A stretch of 64,000 nucleotides of DNA, from NCBI RefSeq assembly GCF_949628215.1, contig NC_134279.1, forward strand, positions 77,506,830-77,570,829, written 5' to 3'. Shown here piece by piece: positions 47,101 through 58,500 of the stretch (position 1 is its first letter; each line of letters begins with the position of its first letter). The notes below the pieces were generated by a model. That model saw only the letters and a program-made list of their open reading frames with translations. It was not told the DNA's origin and made no database searches. The stretch is from Phalacrocorax aristotelis (taxonomy: Eukaryota; Chordata; Aves; Suliformes; Phalacrocoracidae). A program made the translations under genes and the position numbers.

Positions 47101-50100
47101 CACTTCAGGCTTACCTTCCAGCACCCAGCCCATACGTGTTGCATTAGTGGTTAAGGATTTTTCCCATTTTGATCCTTCAGAACGGCACATTGCAGCTGGA
47201 GGAGAACCTCGCCACAGCCTGTGCACATTGCAGCTAAGCAGCATGACTCACGCCAAAGCACTAGATGGGGCTACGCACCTGCTTCTCATTTCCAGTCCTT
47301 CTGCAAACGTGAAATGCCTCCCTGAGGCCCAGCTGGAATAAAAGCCCAAGATGCATTTACCGACCACAGGGAACTCTCCTTGGCACTGCTTTCATGGACC
47401 ACTTCACCACATTTCCTTTTATACCACAGTGTAAAATTCAGCATCTGTGAGCCTCCAGACCTGCTGTCAGGCATGGGGACTTCTCTTTCGGTACCCAGAT
47501 ATCAAAAAATCATTGACATTTCTAATGCAGCCTGAGTGTGAGCCGTTATAGGTAATGGCTGGGACTCTCACTTTGCAGCAGCAGGTTCCAGCCCAGGATA
47601 CCCACAAGTGCTTCCCTGAGCTGCAGAGCTACAAACCAACATTCATCCACCCACTTCTGAGCAGCAGCCAGACCCAGGGACAAGCTGGCACGAATTACTG
47701 GCCAGTGACATGAGGCACAGCTCATTTGTGAGGAAAAGTAGGCTTAGAAATCAAGCCCGATAAAACCAGACAGCAGAAATGGTCACAGGCTTCAGACCCT
47801 TGTGACCACACAGAGGAAAACCCCTTGGGTTTTGAGCTAAGCCATGACCTGTCCCAATTAACTGCCTCTATAAACAGGAAAGGACTTCCTTAAAAATAAC
47901 CACAGACCTCTCCACCCAGCCATAAAGCTGAAAATGCTCACAGAAATCTCAATACTTGACTGCTAGAACAAACCAACCCTTCCTGCTTTTTGAATATTTT
48001 GCATAAAAAAGGGCATGATACAACCAACTACAATAACCTGCAAACTTCTTTCCCTGACAGAGCATCACAGAGGGGTCATAAAACTTCCCCAGATCCACAT
48101 CCTCATCTTTTCCTGCAGGTACAGCAATGCCAAGCCCTGAAAAATCACACCAGCTGCTTCTCATGAGCATCTGCTCTCCTCAGCAAAAAGAAGTTGGCCA
48201 AAAATTTTTACTGAGATATTTTGTGGTCTTTTATGTTACAATAGCACAAAAAGCCCAGGCACACAATGCTTTAGAGGGTCAATCCTCACAGCTGCTGTCC
48301 TGCTCCAGACGTGTTCCTAAAGCTGCACTCAGATGATGAAATGAGATGCGTGTATATTCCTGTCTTCTCCAGCCCACTGCCAAAGTGCTGGTTTCATTCC
48401 CCTCCAGGCCTGCTTGTCCCACACCTCCTCTGCACCATATCCCTTGTTTCCCCAAGACCCTGTCTCAGGTTTCTCAGCTGCAGTCTCAACCCCACAGCAA
48501 ATGCCTTTGCACCCCTTGGGCACAGACCATTCCCACCTGAACTTCTCCAGCTGGTCAGCCTCAAGAAGAGGCCAGAGAGACACCACAGCCCAGTGCAGCA
48601 CATGGGAGTAGGCAAGGTGGTGGAGAAAGGAGTAAAACAGCATAAAAAACCCAAAACCTATTGATGGCCCAAAATAAAGGAGGCAGAACCAAAAGGGGTG
48701 CAAGGGAAAGAAATTATGAGCAACAATCCAGCTCTTGCAAAGGAAAAACTCCTTCGCAGCTTCTCTATCAGCTCCATCAGATCTCACAGCTGTGGTAGTG
48801 GGGGGAATAACTCGAGCTTCTGCAAGATGTGGGGGTTTTAAGCTGATATCAGGTCAAAACAGACCGGAGAAAGGGAGAAATTTGCAAGGAACCTTGTTTC
48901 TGCTTCCCTCTCAGGACTGGCTTATATACCAAAGGCCCAAGCTGGGGATCAAGTCTTCCTTGAGCTAGAGAATAATTTCGTTAGCTACAGCAGGAAAGCA
49001 AAGACCGCTGAGAAGGAAGCATGAAATGCTTAGCACTACAGCACCTGCTTGTATTTCTGGTTTTCTTTTGTCAGAAAGATGGGGAAAAAAAAAGGTTGTT
49101 TTTCTGCAACTCACTCATCATGTTCCTGTTGACCCTTGGCAGCCCCTTCCAACAAGGAGCTCCAGCACTCAACCCCTGCTGAAGCCATCTGTGCCTCCTA
49201 CCAAAGGCCAGTGCTCCTCACTTCCCATGCGGAGGGAGCTGGGGCGGCTGCACTGAACAGGAAAGCTTTGTTCTCCTCAAAGGCATGTGTAGGAGCTTGG
49301 AAACAAGTTGGGTTTGGCCCAGGCACAAGAGAGGCAGGCTGTGAAAACGAGTGAAAACGTTCAGCCCTGCTCAACTCTACAAGCATGAGCAGCTCAAATT
49401 AAAGTTCACAGGCTGGAAAATACAAGTGTTAACAAGAATTTCCATCAAGATTCAATGATAGGTTTTATTTGTCAAAGCACAAAGAGGTGATGCGCAAGTG
49501 CTTGGGCAAGAAGAAAAAGGTAAATCAGCTGAAACAGGCAGGTAGCTGAAGAGATTAATGAAATCTATGGGCCTTGCCTCTCCACTCCCCCGCCTTAAAA
49601 CCCAGTCCTGGTAATTCCTAGCCATGTGTATCAATATAAGCCACAGGAGTTGTCATAGCCCAGGTGATTTAATGCCTGCCTCCTACCTTGACCATCAGAG
49701 CTGCCACCAATGATGTCATGACCTTACGAGAGTCAGTCACATGTGATAAATTTTGAACTCCAGCTCGTGAGCAACACATACCAGGTCCCCACCAAAAGAG
49801 CCCTTGCCATGCTTCAAGGAAGGGCATCTTAGTGTATTATTTTTAATTAAAAGTCTTGCTGCTTTTAGCACAGAAGCGCAATAAGCTTTACGCAGAGAGG
49901 AGCAAGGCATGAAGATAGAGCTTGAGCAGGATTCCCTCGGGGCAGCGTATGAATCCGTCACCAGCCATACACAGACCAGCACAGAGCTATGAGCCACTGC
50001 GGCTCCCTCCCAGGAACGGTGGGGAGGATTATATACATATAAAATATAGCAAGTTTTGGTCAAAGAGTAAGAGCATTCACCTTATGACACACCCCCGGTG

Positions 50101-50440
50101 GCTGGGGACATGCTGAAATGCAGACGCTCGCTACCCAGGTTTGTGATTCACACCACCGGTGGGCACGTGGGTGGGCGCTTCAGTCCCTGCTCACAGGGTT
50201 GTTCTAGGGAAAATAAAGAAAATAGCCACGGAGGCAGAGAACACATGAGACTGCTTGTAGGAAAAGCACTTTTTGCGTGCCTCTGAAAGGTGATTAGACA
50301 TACAGGGCGTTTTAGGTGTGGTGTGACCAAGCTCCTCAGGGACTCGAGGGGTGGGTCGCCTACTTTGCAGCACCTTATGAGACATGTGGCAAGGCCGATA
50401 CCAAACTGCTCAAGCCTGTTGGGACCAGGATGTACCTACA
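44126..50440. other. Intergenic sequence, no gene recognised
   Basis: This contains a 113-codon frame at 45629-45970 and a 152-codon minus frame at 48329-48787, neither of which I can identify. A CR1-tail-like TCATAGAATCACAGAATAG sits alone at 44357-44375. The rest is unique sequence. Confidence 0.5.
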
Positions 50441-51034
50441 TGTCATGGTTTAACCACAGCTGGCAACTAAGCACCACACAACTCCTTGTTCGCTCCCCCC
50501 CAGTGGGATGGGGGAGAGTATTGGAAGAGTAAAAGTTAGAAAACTCCTGGGTTGAGATCAAGACAGTTTAATGGGTAAAGCAAAAGCTGTGCATGCGAGC
50601 AAAATGAAACAAGGAATTCATTCACTGCTTCCCACGGGCAGGCAGGGGCTCAGCCATCTCCAGGAAAGCAGGGCTCCATCACACATAACGGTGACTTGGG
50701 AAGACAAACGCCATCACTCCGAATGTCCCCCCCTTCCTTCTTCTTCCCCCAGCTCTATGTGCTGAGCATGATGTCACATGGTGTGAGACATCCCTGGGGT
50801 CAGTTGGGGTCAGCTGTCCCAGCCGTGTCCCCTGCCAGCTCCTTGTGCCCACCCAGCCCCTCGCTGGTGGGGTGGGGTGAGGGGCAGAAAAGGCCTTGGC
50901 TCTGTGCAAGCCCTGATCGGCAGGAACCAAAACATCCTTGAATTACCAACACTGCTTTCAGCAGAAATCCAAAACAGAGCCCCATACCAGCCACTGGGAA
51001 GAAAATTAACTCTACCCCAGCCAAAACCAGCACA
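50441..51034 (-). mobile_element. Solo LTR of an avian endogenous retrovirus, 594 bp
   Basis: On the minus strand it starts TGTGCTGGTTTTGGCTGGGG at 51034 and ends GTGGTTAAACCATGACA at 50441, so the ends are TG...CA. Flanks CTACA (50436-50440) and CCACA (51035-51039) look like a 5-bp target duplication with one substitution. A degenerate TATA-like ACATAGAGC sits at 50752-50760 and a poly(A) signal ATTAAA at 50567-50572, giving the order U3-R-U5 on the minus strand. No retroviral coding sequence is attached. The sequence belongs to a very common avian LTR family that I recognise from memory. Confidence 0.88.
50567..50572 (-). terminator. LTR poly(A) signal ATTAAA
   Basis: TTTAAT on plus reads ATTAAA on minus, within CCCATTAAACTGTCTTGATC, placed as expected between R and U5 of the solo LTR. 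Confidence 0.55.
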
Positions 51035-51039
51035 CCACA

Positions 51040-52874
51040 TTTGTCTACAAACATAACTCCCAGGGCTTCGGGAACTGCTAGGTCAAGACCTGGGCTGCTG
51101 CGAGAAGATAAACATTTCCAGAGTTAGGTGACTGCAGAACAAAGGAGTTGCATTTCACAGTGGGGCTCAGCTGTCCCTCTTCACACCTCTTCATCCTTTA
51201 ATTCATATTTGGATTTGGTCGTATGCCACTTCAGGCAATGATTTCTTCAACAGCACCCAGCTTTTCAGCAGTAGCATTTTAAAATATCATATTCTCCAGT
51301 TTTGCCGGAGTTGGTCATCATCTCAACCTCAACAGGCAGGATTTTGCTGGGCTTTTTGTTTATGACACAGGGCAAGGTTGTTCTTTCATGGGAAACAGCC
51401 TTCATTTTAGAAGACGACAACAAATGTTAGTTTGTCAACATGTATATCCTGCATTTATTTAATAATGAAAGGGCTCTGTAGAATACCATCACCTTAGGTA
51501 CATTTGAAGTAAGGAAAGGCAAGAGCCTTCCCAGGCAACAGAAATTTCAGAGGGCAAGATGCAGGTGCTCATAAAAATCAGTATTTCTGTAAAACCTTGC
51601 TGCTGGCAGGCTGGAGGACGAAAGTCACAGCATCGCATCTGTGCTAGTCTTAACAGAGGTGCACGAGCTCTTCCTTCATCTGCCCTCGGCGACAGGCAAA
51701 GAGATCAGCACCACACTGCGGCAGCTGCATCCTCTGATCCCCTCCCATCTCCTGCAGGAGTGCCAACCGCAGCATGAGAGCTGAAGCTATCGGCACACTT
51801 CCGTGCATCTGCTGAAGAGGCTGAACTGCTCTTCGGTTCCTTATCAGCATCCCAACAAACGACCCTACATGCTGAATATCCAGTTCCAACGTCAACCAGT
51901 CACTGACCATGGTCCGCAAGCACCAGTTGTGGCACTTTCCCACTCTGCACCCAAGCAACTCCCTCCTCCTGCAACTCTGGCACCTGTTCATGGCATCATA
52001 AGAAACAAATCCGAACCTTACCCATGGTACATCTCCAAGGCGACATCAGTTTGTCTCCAGCTGGGTGCAAGACTTCTAAAACACTTGAAAATTGGCACCA
52101 TAAAGTCACACTTGGCAATTCAAAGTTCCCATTTGTTTGAATAAATCAGATCTAGCCAAAATAAGTATGTCGTTCATCTCTTTCCCTACCCCCTAAGTGG
52201 TCATAAAAATCGGAACATACTGAAAGAATAAAAAAAGCTTCACAAATTATCTTCAGAACAGTTTCAGAATTGCTCAGTCCTAACAGAGAACTTCTACTTG
52301 TGTCACCTGAAAGACTAAAGCATAACAGATAATGCAAGTAATGACCGCTCTGAATTCAAGGGAGGACAAAGCTGAAGTTATGTTCCCTGAGAGGAACCAT
52401 GAAAAACCAAAACCAGCATCAGAACCGGTCAGGCACATACATAACTGATAGCTCCTACACTGACAGTTCCAAAAAGAAATCCTGATGTGGAACACAAGGG
52501 CTTTATCACAGCTCCCAGATTCCTTGTTGACTTTTTAAACAAACACCATGAAGGCGTATCTACAAGGGATGATGCAGATTCTTTGCAGAGCGTAAAATGT
52601 GGGACACAGCAGCACGGAGGCATATTCTCATCCCCATTAGTCAGTGCTGAGATGGATTCTCTCTTCCATGCCCAGAGAGATATAACTCTGCTGACAGGTC
52701 AAAAAAAAAAAAAAAGCCATAAATGAAAGGAGAAAGAGTCATCATCAGCCACTAACTGCCCTCTGCTTGAGTGCCTGGGATTGCATCAAGACTTTCAACT
52801 GGACCAGTATGAAACGTAAAAGCCTTAATAAAGGAGGCAGAACAAATCGCAAACTGTGAGACAGACACGTAAGT
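51040..52874. other. Spacer between the solo LTR and the ST3GAL5 3' end
   Basis: Unique AT-rich sequence with an A15 run near 52700. If ST3GAL5 uses a still more distal poly(A) site, part of this could be 3' UTR. Confidence 0.45.
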
Positions 52875-55304
52875 AGAAAGTGGTTTCATCAGTTTATTGC
52901 TTTTTGCAACCTGAACTTTGCTGCCATTTCACGGATGGCTGAGTCTGTGCAGGCGTATTCAATGCAGTACACACTACCACCGAGAAAACGCTTTATCACA
53001 AGCCACAAAACTGGTGAGAAAACAATCTAATCCTACATCAACATAATTTGAGAATTTGACAGTAAATACAGCATCTCCAAAAAGCTATTGGCATTTACGT
53101 TAATCAACTGATTATTTTTAAGATACTGAGTAAAGCAAACTGGTGAGGGACCAAGTGCTCTGAACTTTTGGTGCATTCAGGATGTCCTCCCAACACATGC
53201 ATTCTGAGATCTTCCAAAGTTTCACTAATACCAAATGAAATTAAGGTTCTTTGTTTCCAGTTTAAATACCAGGCAAAAATAATTAGCACATTTAAATATA
53301 TTAACTAAAAGACTATCTGTATAAAACTCTTCACACATGAAATATTTTTAAATTAAACAATATAATTAAGAAAAACAGACTAGAAATTTATTGCTAGTAC
53401 AAAATTAACATGTTTCACGGAGAAGTTAGATTAACATTATTGCTATAAACACAAACAGTGCCAGAGACAAGAATCTGTATTTCAATGTGTTCGCTATCCG
53501 AAACTGGCTTTGAAAGACATGTAGGTACATGGGACTTAGGAAAGATGAGGTCCACAAGTTTCTTTAGAGCTCTGCTGTAAGATCTGATGTCATTTTATTG
53601 CCTTTTAATATAACGGCCAGAAGCAGTCTGCTACTCCTGTGTGCTAACATTATCATTCATTAGAACTTCTCTCCATGGGAGAAAGGAAAAAAAAAAAAAA
53701 AAAAAAAACCAGGAAAGAAACACCACAAGACCCCAACCACCCTAACCTTGCTTTCCCGCCTTAGTAATTTGAAAATTCAAAACTACAACTACATTCAGTA
53801 TCTTAGCCCATAAAAAGAAGTGGGAATGTTCACGATGTGGGAGTTCATAGCATGAACAGTGTTTCTAGGCCACCCTTTGATCAACTTGCTAACGAGCTTT
53901 CATTCCCAAAGAAAGCATTTTTCACATACTGTAGTCAGAGTAACAACACTACTCAGTGCAAACACAGTCATACCTACTACTCTACTAGTAACAAAATGAA
54001 AATGAACACCAAAACCTGCTCGCAGATCTGTACAGTCCAGTTTCTTTGCATCGCACTGATTTCCAGTCACAAGAACATATATTTATAGCTATTTTTAAAA
54101 AATTATGCTGCTTTCGGCAGTTATCTAGCTTGCTACTAGATCATACTACTTTCTCAAAGTGATTTTCTTAACTTACGCACACTCACCCAATTGCTGACTT
54201 AAAAGCTGATCTGGGAAAACCACCAACTCTACCTCTCCCTTCAATTGAACAGTCAACACTAGAGCTCGTTAGGGTTATCATCATTGTAAACTATTAAGGT
54301 TACGATATCTGTATTTAATTACTAAAGGAACATAAAGTAAACCAATGGAAATTTTAGCTTAGTCATAGATTCTATTATTGCTAAATGGAAAGTTTATACA
54401 AACCAGTGTTTTATAGAACTGGCAATTCTCAAGTCACTCAAAAAAAAAAAAAAGGTGGGGGGGAGATTTTGTATTAATGCCACTTCTTTAGTTGGGGTAG
54501 CTGAACTCTGCTGTAAATCAATTAGTTAGAAACATTCTTCTGGGTATTGAGGAATGGAAATGAGAAAAGATCTGATTTAGGTGCAAGTCTCCTGCTGGCT
54601 AAATCATCTTACAGCGTGCACTCAGCCCAAACGTGCCTCATGATAAAGCAGGATTCTAACCCAATACATTAATGCATCAATGATTTTAATATCAACCATG
54701 AACGCCAAAGTACTTACTACTCAGTTGTTGCCACGACAGTTCCTTTTCCTTCACGTTCACTCCCACATTCCTCCTCCACCCCCAACAAATATTAGCACAA
54801 AACCAAAGGAATATAAGTATTTCATGGGGAAACACAATGCTCAAGCTGTAAGAAATGAAAGACTTGAGAAGCATACGTCTTTCTTTCCATGGCATCCATG
54901 AAAAGGAGTCATACACCAAGAACTAGATCAACAAGGACAGTAATTCAGTGGAAAACAACTCTTGTATGCAGTTAGACAACTCAGGCTAGTGTTGTGCATA
55001 CCATATACATCTGAAAACAAAAACTCTGCTTTTCTTCAGACAACTTAAAACATTAAATATTTTCAATGGATCTCTTTCAACTCCACATTGTATTTACATA
55101 GTTATCCAAAAAAATGTGCAAAGTAAAATCTGACTTAAAAATAAAATTAAAAGTCCAACAAATTGAACCTGATGTTAAAAAAGGCAGCAGAGAATCTACG
55201 TCCATTCTACACACGCTGTAAAGAACTACTTAAGACAGTGAGAAGGTTGTTCCAGCTGAACCTCTGGAAATTTAACAAATCCAAACCACGACGCACTTCA
55301 ATCA
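52875..55304 (-). other. ST3GAL5: Probable ST3GAL5 3' UTR
   Basis: About 2.4 kb of AT-rich unique sequence follows the ST3GAL5 stop on the minus strand. There is no recognised repeat in it, but there are two oligo(A) tracts on the plus strand (53687-53708, 22 bases; 54440-54453, 14 bases) that would be U-tracts in the mRNA. A Pumilio-type UGUAAAUA lies at 55091-55098 (minus). Several ATTTA pentamers are also present. The extent is inferred from the best poly(A) signal and downstream GU-rich element; shorter isoforms could end at 53594-53599 or 53387-53392. Confidence 0.6.
52895..52900 (-). terminator. Candidate distal poly(A) signal AATAAA of ST3GAL5
   Basis: TTTATT on the plus strand reads AATAAA on the minus strand. 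A GU-rich TGTCTGTCT follows about 25-30 bases further downstream, the usual arrangement for vertebrate cleavage and polyadenylation. Cleavage would fall near 52875-52882. Alternative AATAAA hexamers occur at 53594-53599 and 53387-53392 (minus). Confidence 0.55.
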
Positions 55305-55568
55305 CTAGCTGTCTTCTCCGCAGAACTCACAATGTATCCCACCGGTGAGGTCTTTGACAACTTTTTCTTTGATCAGTTTTTGCAGGAATTTAGTCTCGCT
55401 TGTCACATTGTGCATAGTTTGTCCGTTCATGGCAGCCATGCACAGGTTGTTGTAATAGTGCAAAGGTGTGCTGGGCTGATCGAGGTCATATCCAAATCCT
55501 GCTAAGCTCACTTCATCACATAAATGGGTGGCCAGAACGACTGCTGTGACCCCAATTGTAGGTACGTT
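55305..55568 (-). CDS. ST3GAL5: ST3GAL5 terminal coding exon: sialylmotifs S, III and VS, stop
   Basis: The acceptor CAG lies at 55569-55571, preceded on the minus strand by CCCCCTTTT. Reading starts [20 protein letters not shown], which is sialylmotif S, contributing to donor and acceptor binding; its cysteine should pair with the L-motif cysteine. LHYYNN is motif III and [10 protein letters not shown] is the VS motif, with the His and Glu expected for catalysis. The frame closes at TAG (55305-55307) after [12 protein letters not shown]. As I recall it, the human protein stops near the equivalent of the EF pair, so the last residues CGEDS are a short extension giving a CxxC pair. There is no sign of damage. 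Confidence 0.95.
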   Translation of the reverse strand, partial: NVPTIGVTAVVLATHLCDEVSLAGFGYDLDQPSTPLHYYNNLCMAAMNGQTMHNVTSETKFLQKLIKEKVVKDLTGGIHCEFCGEDS

Positions 55569-58500
55569 CTGAAAAGGGGGAAAGAGAATCCTGCTGAATT
55601 CAAATATATTCTCCTTTGCCAGTTTTATAAACACTTTACAAAATTTAATGGCTTTGTCTATTCCTTCTCCTCACTTAAACGGAAATCAATTAAACATTTA
55701 CAACCATTTACAACTGAAACTAAAACTAAATTAAATGATCAAGTAAAACTAAAAACTTCAGAGCCAAATACTAACACAAGTTGAGTATTTGCCTGTCAAC
55801 TCTCAATTTTTTTCTGCAAAGACAAGACGCCCTATTACTGTGTAGTTAAACTACAAGTGAACCCTTGCTCCAAACACTCAAACAACTCCTGAGAGGCAGT
55901 TAAACTTGACATTTCTTAATGTACACTTAACTTCAGTCCTGAGCAACAGTCTCTCTAATGGTATTCTTCACGATACGACTTTTCACTGAATCACCCATGA
56001 AGAAGTAGGTTATACTATGATACAAGTAAAAGATATGCAGCTTGGTATGTTACATTATTTTTATAAATAAACGTGAGGAGATCCTTCAAACATTTGTGCA
56101 ATAACACTACCATTAAATGCTTTCACACGAAAGGTAACAAGATGATGGTTATTCAGTATTTTTCGTAGTTTCGTAGTTTCGTAGAACTAGTGACATCCAA
56201 TTTCTCAAACAAATAATTAAAATAACAAAAATGCAGTATATAATTACACTGGGCGATTCATCGCTCCATGCTGTTGCAGGAGGAAGGACGTAGGGGGAGG
56301 ATATACCCATCAGTTGCTATCAAACACGTTGGCATACGTAGCAATTCCAAAAGCTGGAAGGTTGCTTTACACGGGCCTGGTGTCCACACTCTCTCTGCCG
56401 TCCCTGCAGCTAGAGACACACCTGTCTATACTGATCGCTGCTTTGACTTAACAGGGCTGCTCTTAACATACATCAAATGCGTGTTTTGAATATTTAACAC
56501 CAGTCATAACGATGTGTGAGTGAACACACTGTACTGGAATTAATTTACGTTTCACTGCATCCGAATGCTTTATAAAACAAGCCAGTTCACGTCAGCATGC
56601 CAGGCATAATACCTCATCTAAAAAGGTGAGCTGAAATCCTATTTTGATTTTACACAAGAAAATACAAGAGTCTTTTGAAAGCACATGAATTTCCCTATTA
56701 CTTGAGACCAGCTCTGAAACTGTACAGAGAAACTATATTGAAGGAAGAGCCCAAAACCTTTTCCAGTTCCTTATTTGACTTTGTATTTTAGCCTCCTTCT
56801 CCTAAAATGAAAATTCTTACCTTATCCCAACCCCAGAATTTTGATCGAGGTTCAGGGAACTGTAAAATGTCCAAAGCTGTCTCTTTGATGATGACTGGAT
56901 TCAGAATCCGAAACTGCTTTGATGTAAAAGGAATTTTCTCAGCAACTTCTTTCCAAAAGAAAAGTCGCATCCACAGAGGCTAAGAGAAAGAGAAAGTAGA
57001 TTGGCAAAGGCAAACTCTGAGACTGCAAAGCGTATGGCAGACAGTACACAAGTTAGAATCCATCAGCAATGCTGAGACATTCAGGAAACAGTCTGTAGCT
57101 AAGGTGGGTTCAAGAATACCAGTGTACAGCTCAAGTGAGTGACCCAAAAGAGGAAAAGGTTTCAAAGTATTTGGAATTGCAGAGAGGATTAGCAGGCGGA
57201 AAAGTGGTTTATCCTGAATATTTGACTGCACTTTGTGTTTAATCAGTCAACATATCCACCAGAATCCACATGGTTTCACCACAACCAAGCAGGCATCAGT
57301 ATTTAAAGAAACGGGAAAGGGAATCGCAGTTTTCCACAAACATTAACTGGGCATTCTGAAACAAGCCCTGGATTTAAAACAGTTTTGCCCAGGCTTTGAA
57401 GCGAACAGCTGTTGTTTGATATCATCCACCTAGTGATAAATATAACACTTCAGAAGAGGATTTACACAAGACTCAGCAAGCCAGATTCTGATCTCACGCC
57501 ACTCACAGTCAATTACCTGCATGCTAAAGTAAATAACAATACTAAATCAGGTTCATTTGACAAATCTTTCCATATAAAGCATAACACTAAGCAAATGATA
57601 AAACTAATATAGCTGCAACATAGACCTGTATTTTTCAAACATGCTTATTACTGCCCTAACATACAACTCTACAGCAGCTTAAACTGACCCGGTTTAGGTT
57701 GCCATGGTCCTGTGTTCCCACCCATACTTTGAGCAAGTTTACTAAAGCAGCAATGCCTTCACAGAGAGCTGACCCAACTGAAAGCCCTGTATTTGAAAGA
57801 AGTATGTTTTCAGTTCACAGAATCACAGAGTGATTGAGGTTGGAAGGGACCTCTGGAGGTCGAGTGGTCAAGCAGGGACACCTAGAGCCAGCTGGCCAGG
57901 ACCACGTCCAGATGACTTTTGAATATCTCCAAGGATGGAGACTCCACAACCTCCCTGGGCAACCTGTGCCAGTGCTCGGCCACCCTCACAGTCAAAATAT
58001 GTTTCCTGATGTTCAGAGGGCCCCTCCTGTGTTTCAGTTTGTGCCCATTGCCTCTGATGCTGTACTGGGCACCACTGAAAAGAGCCTGGCTCCATCCTCT
58101 TTGCACCCTCCCCTCAGGCATTTATAGACATGAATAGGATTTCTCCCTGAGCCTTCTCTAGGTTAAACAGTCCCATCTCTCTCAGCCTTTCCTCACAGGA
58201 GAGATCCTCCAGTCCCTTAAGCATCTTCATGGGCCTTTGGTGGACTCTCTTCAGTATGTCCATTCCCAGATCAGTTCCCAAAACTGGCTCTCTGCACCAG
58301 CAAAAACACCAGAGCAAGGACGAAGGTGAGAATGAGCACATCTGCTCCTAAGCCATGCGAAGCAAGAAAAAGTACTCTTTTCATAAAGCACATACTTCAG
58401 CCTTGTAACTCACTAACAGAGGATGCTGCGGATGCCAAAAACCAATCACTCTTTCAATCCTCCCAAAACAAATTTTAATACAGAGAGCCATCCTTGTACT

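Noticed and set aside
48329-48787. 152-codon minus-strand frame with hydrophobic stretches
   Set aside because: No recognisable family; open frames exist on the opposite strand over the same bases; no splice or regulatory context.
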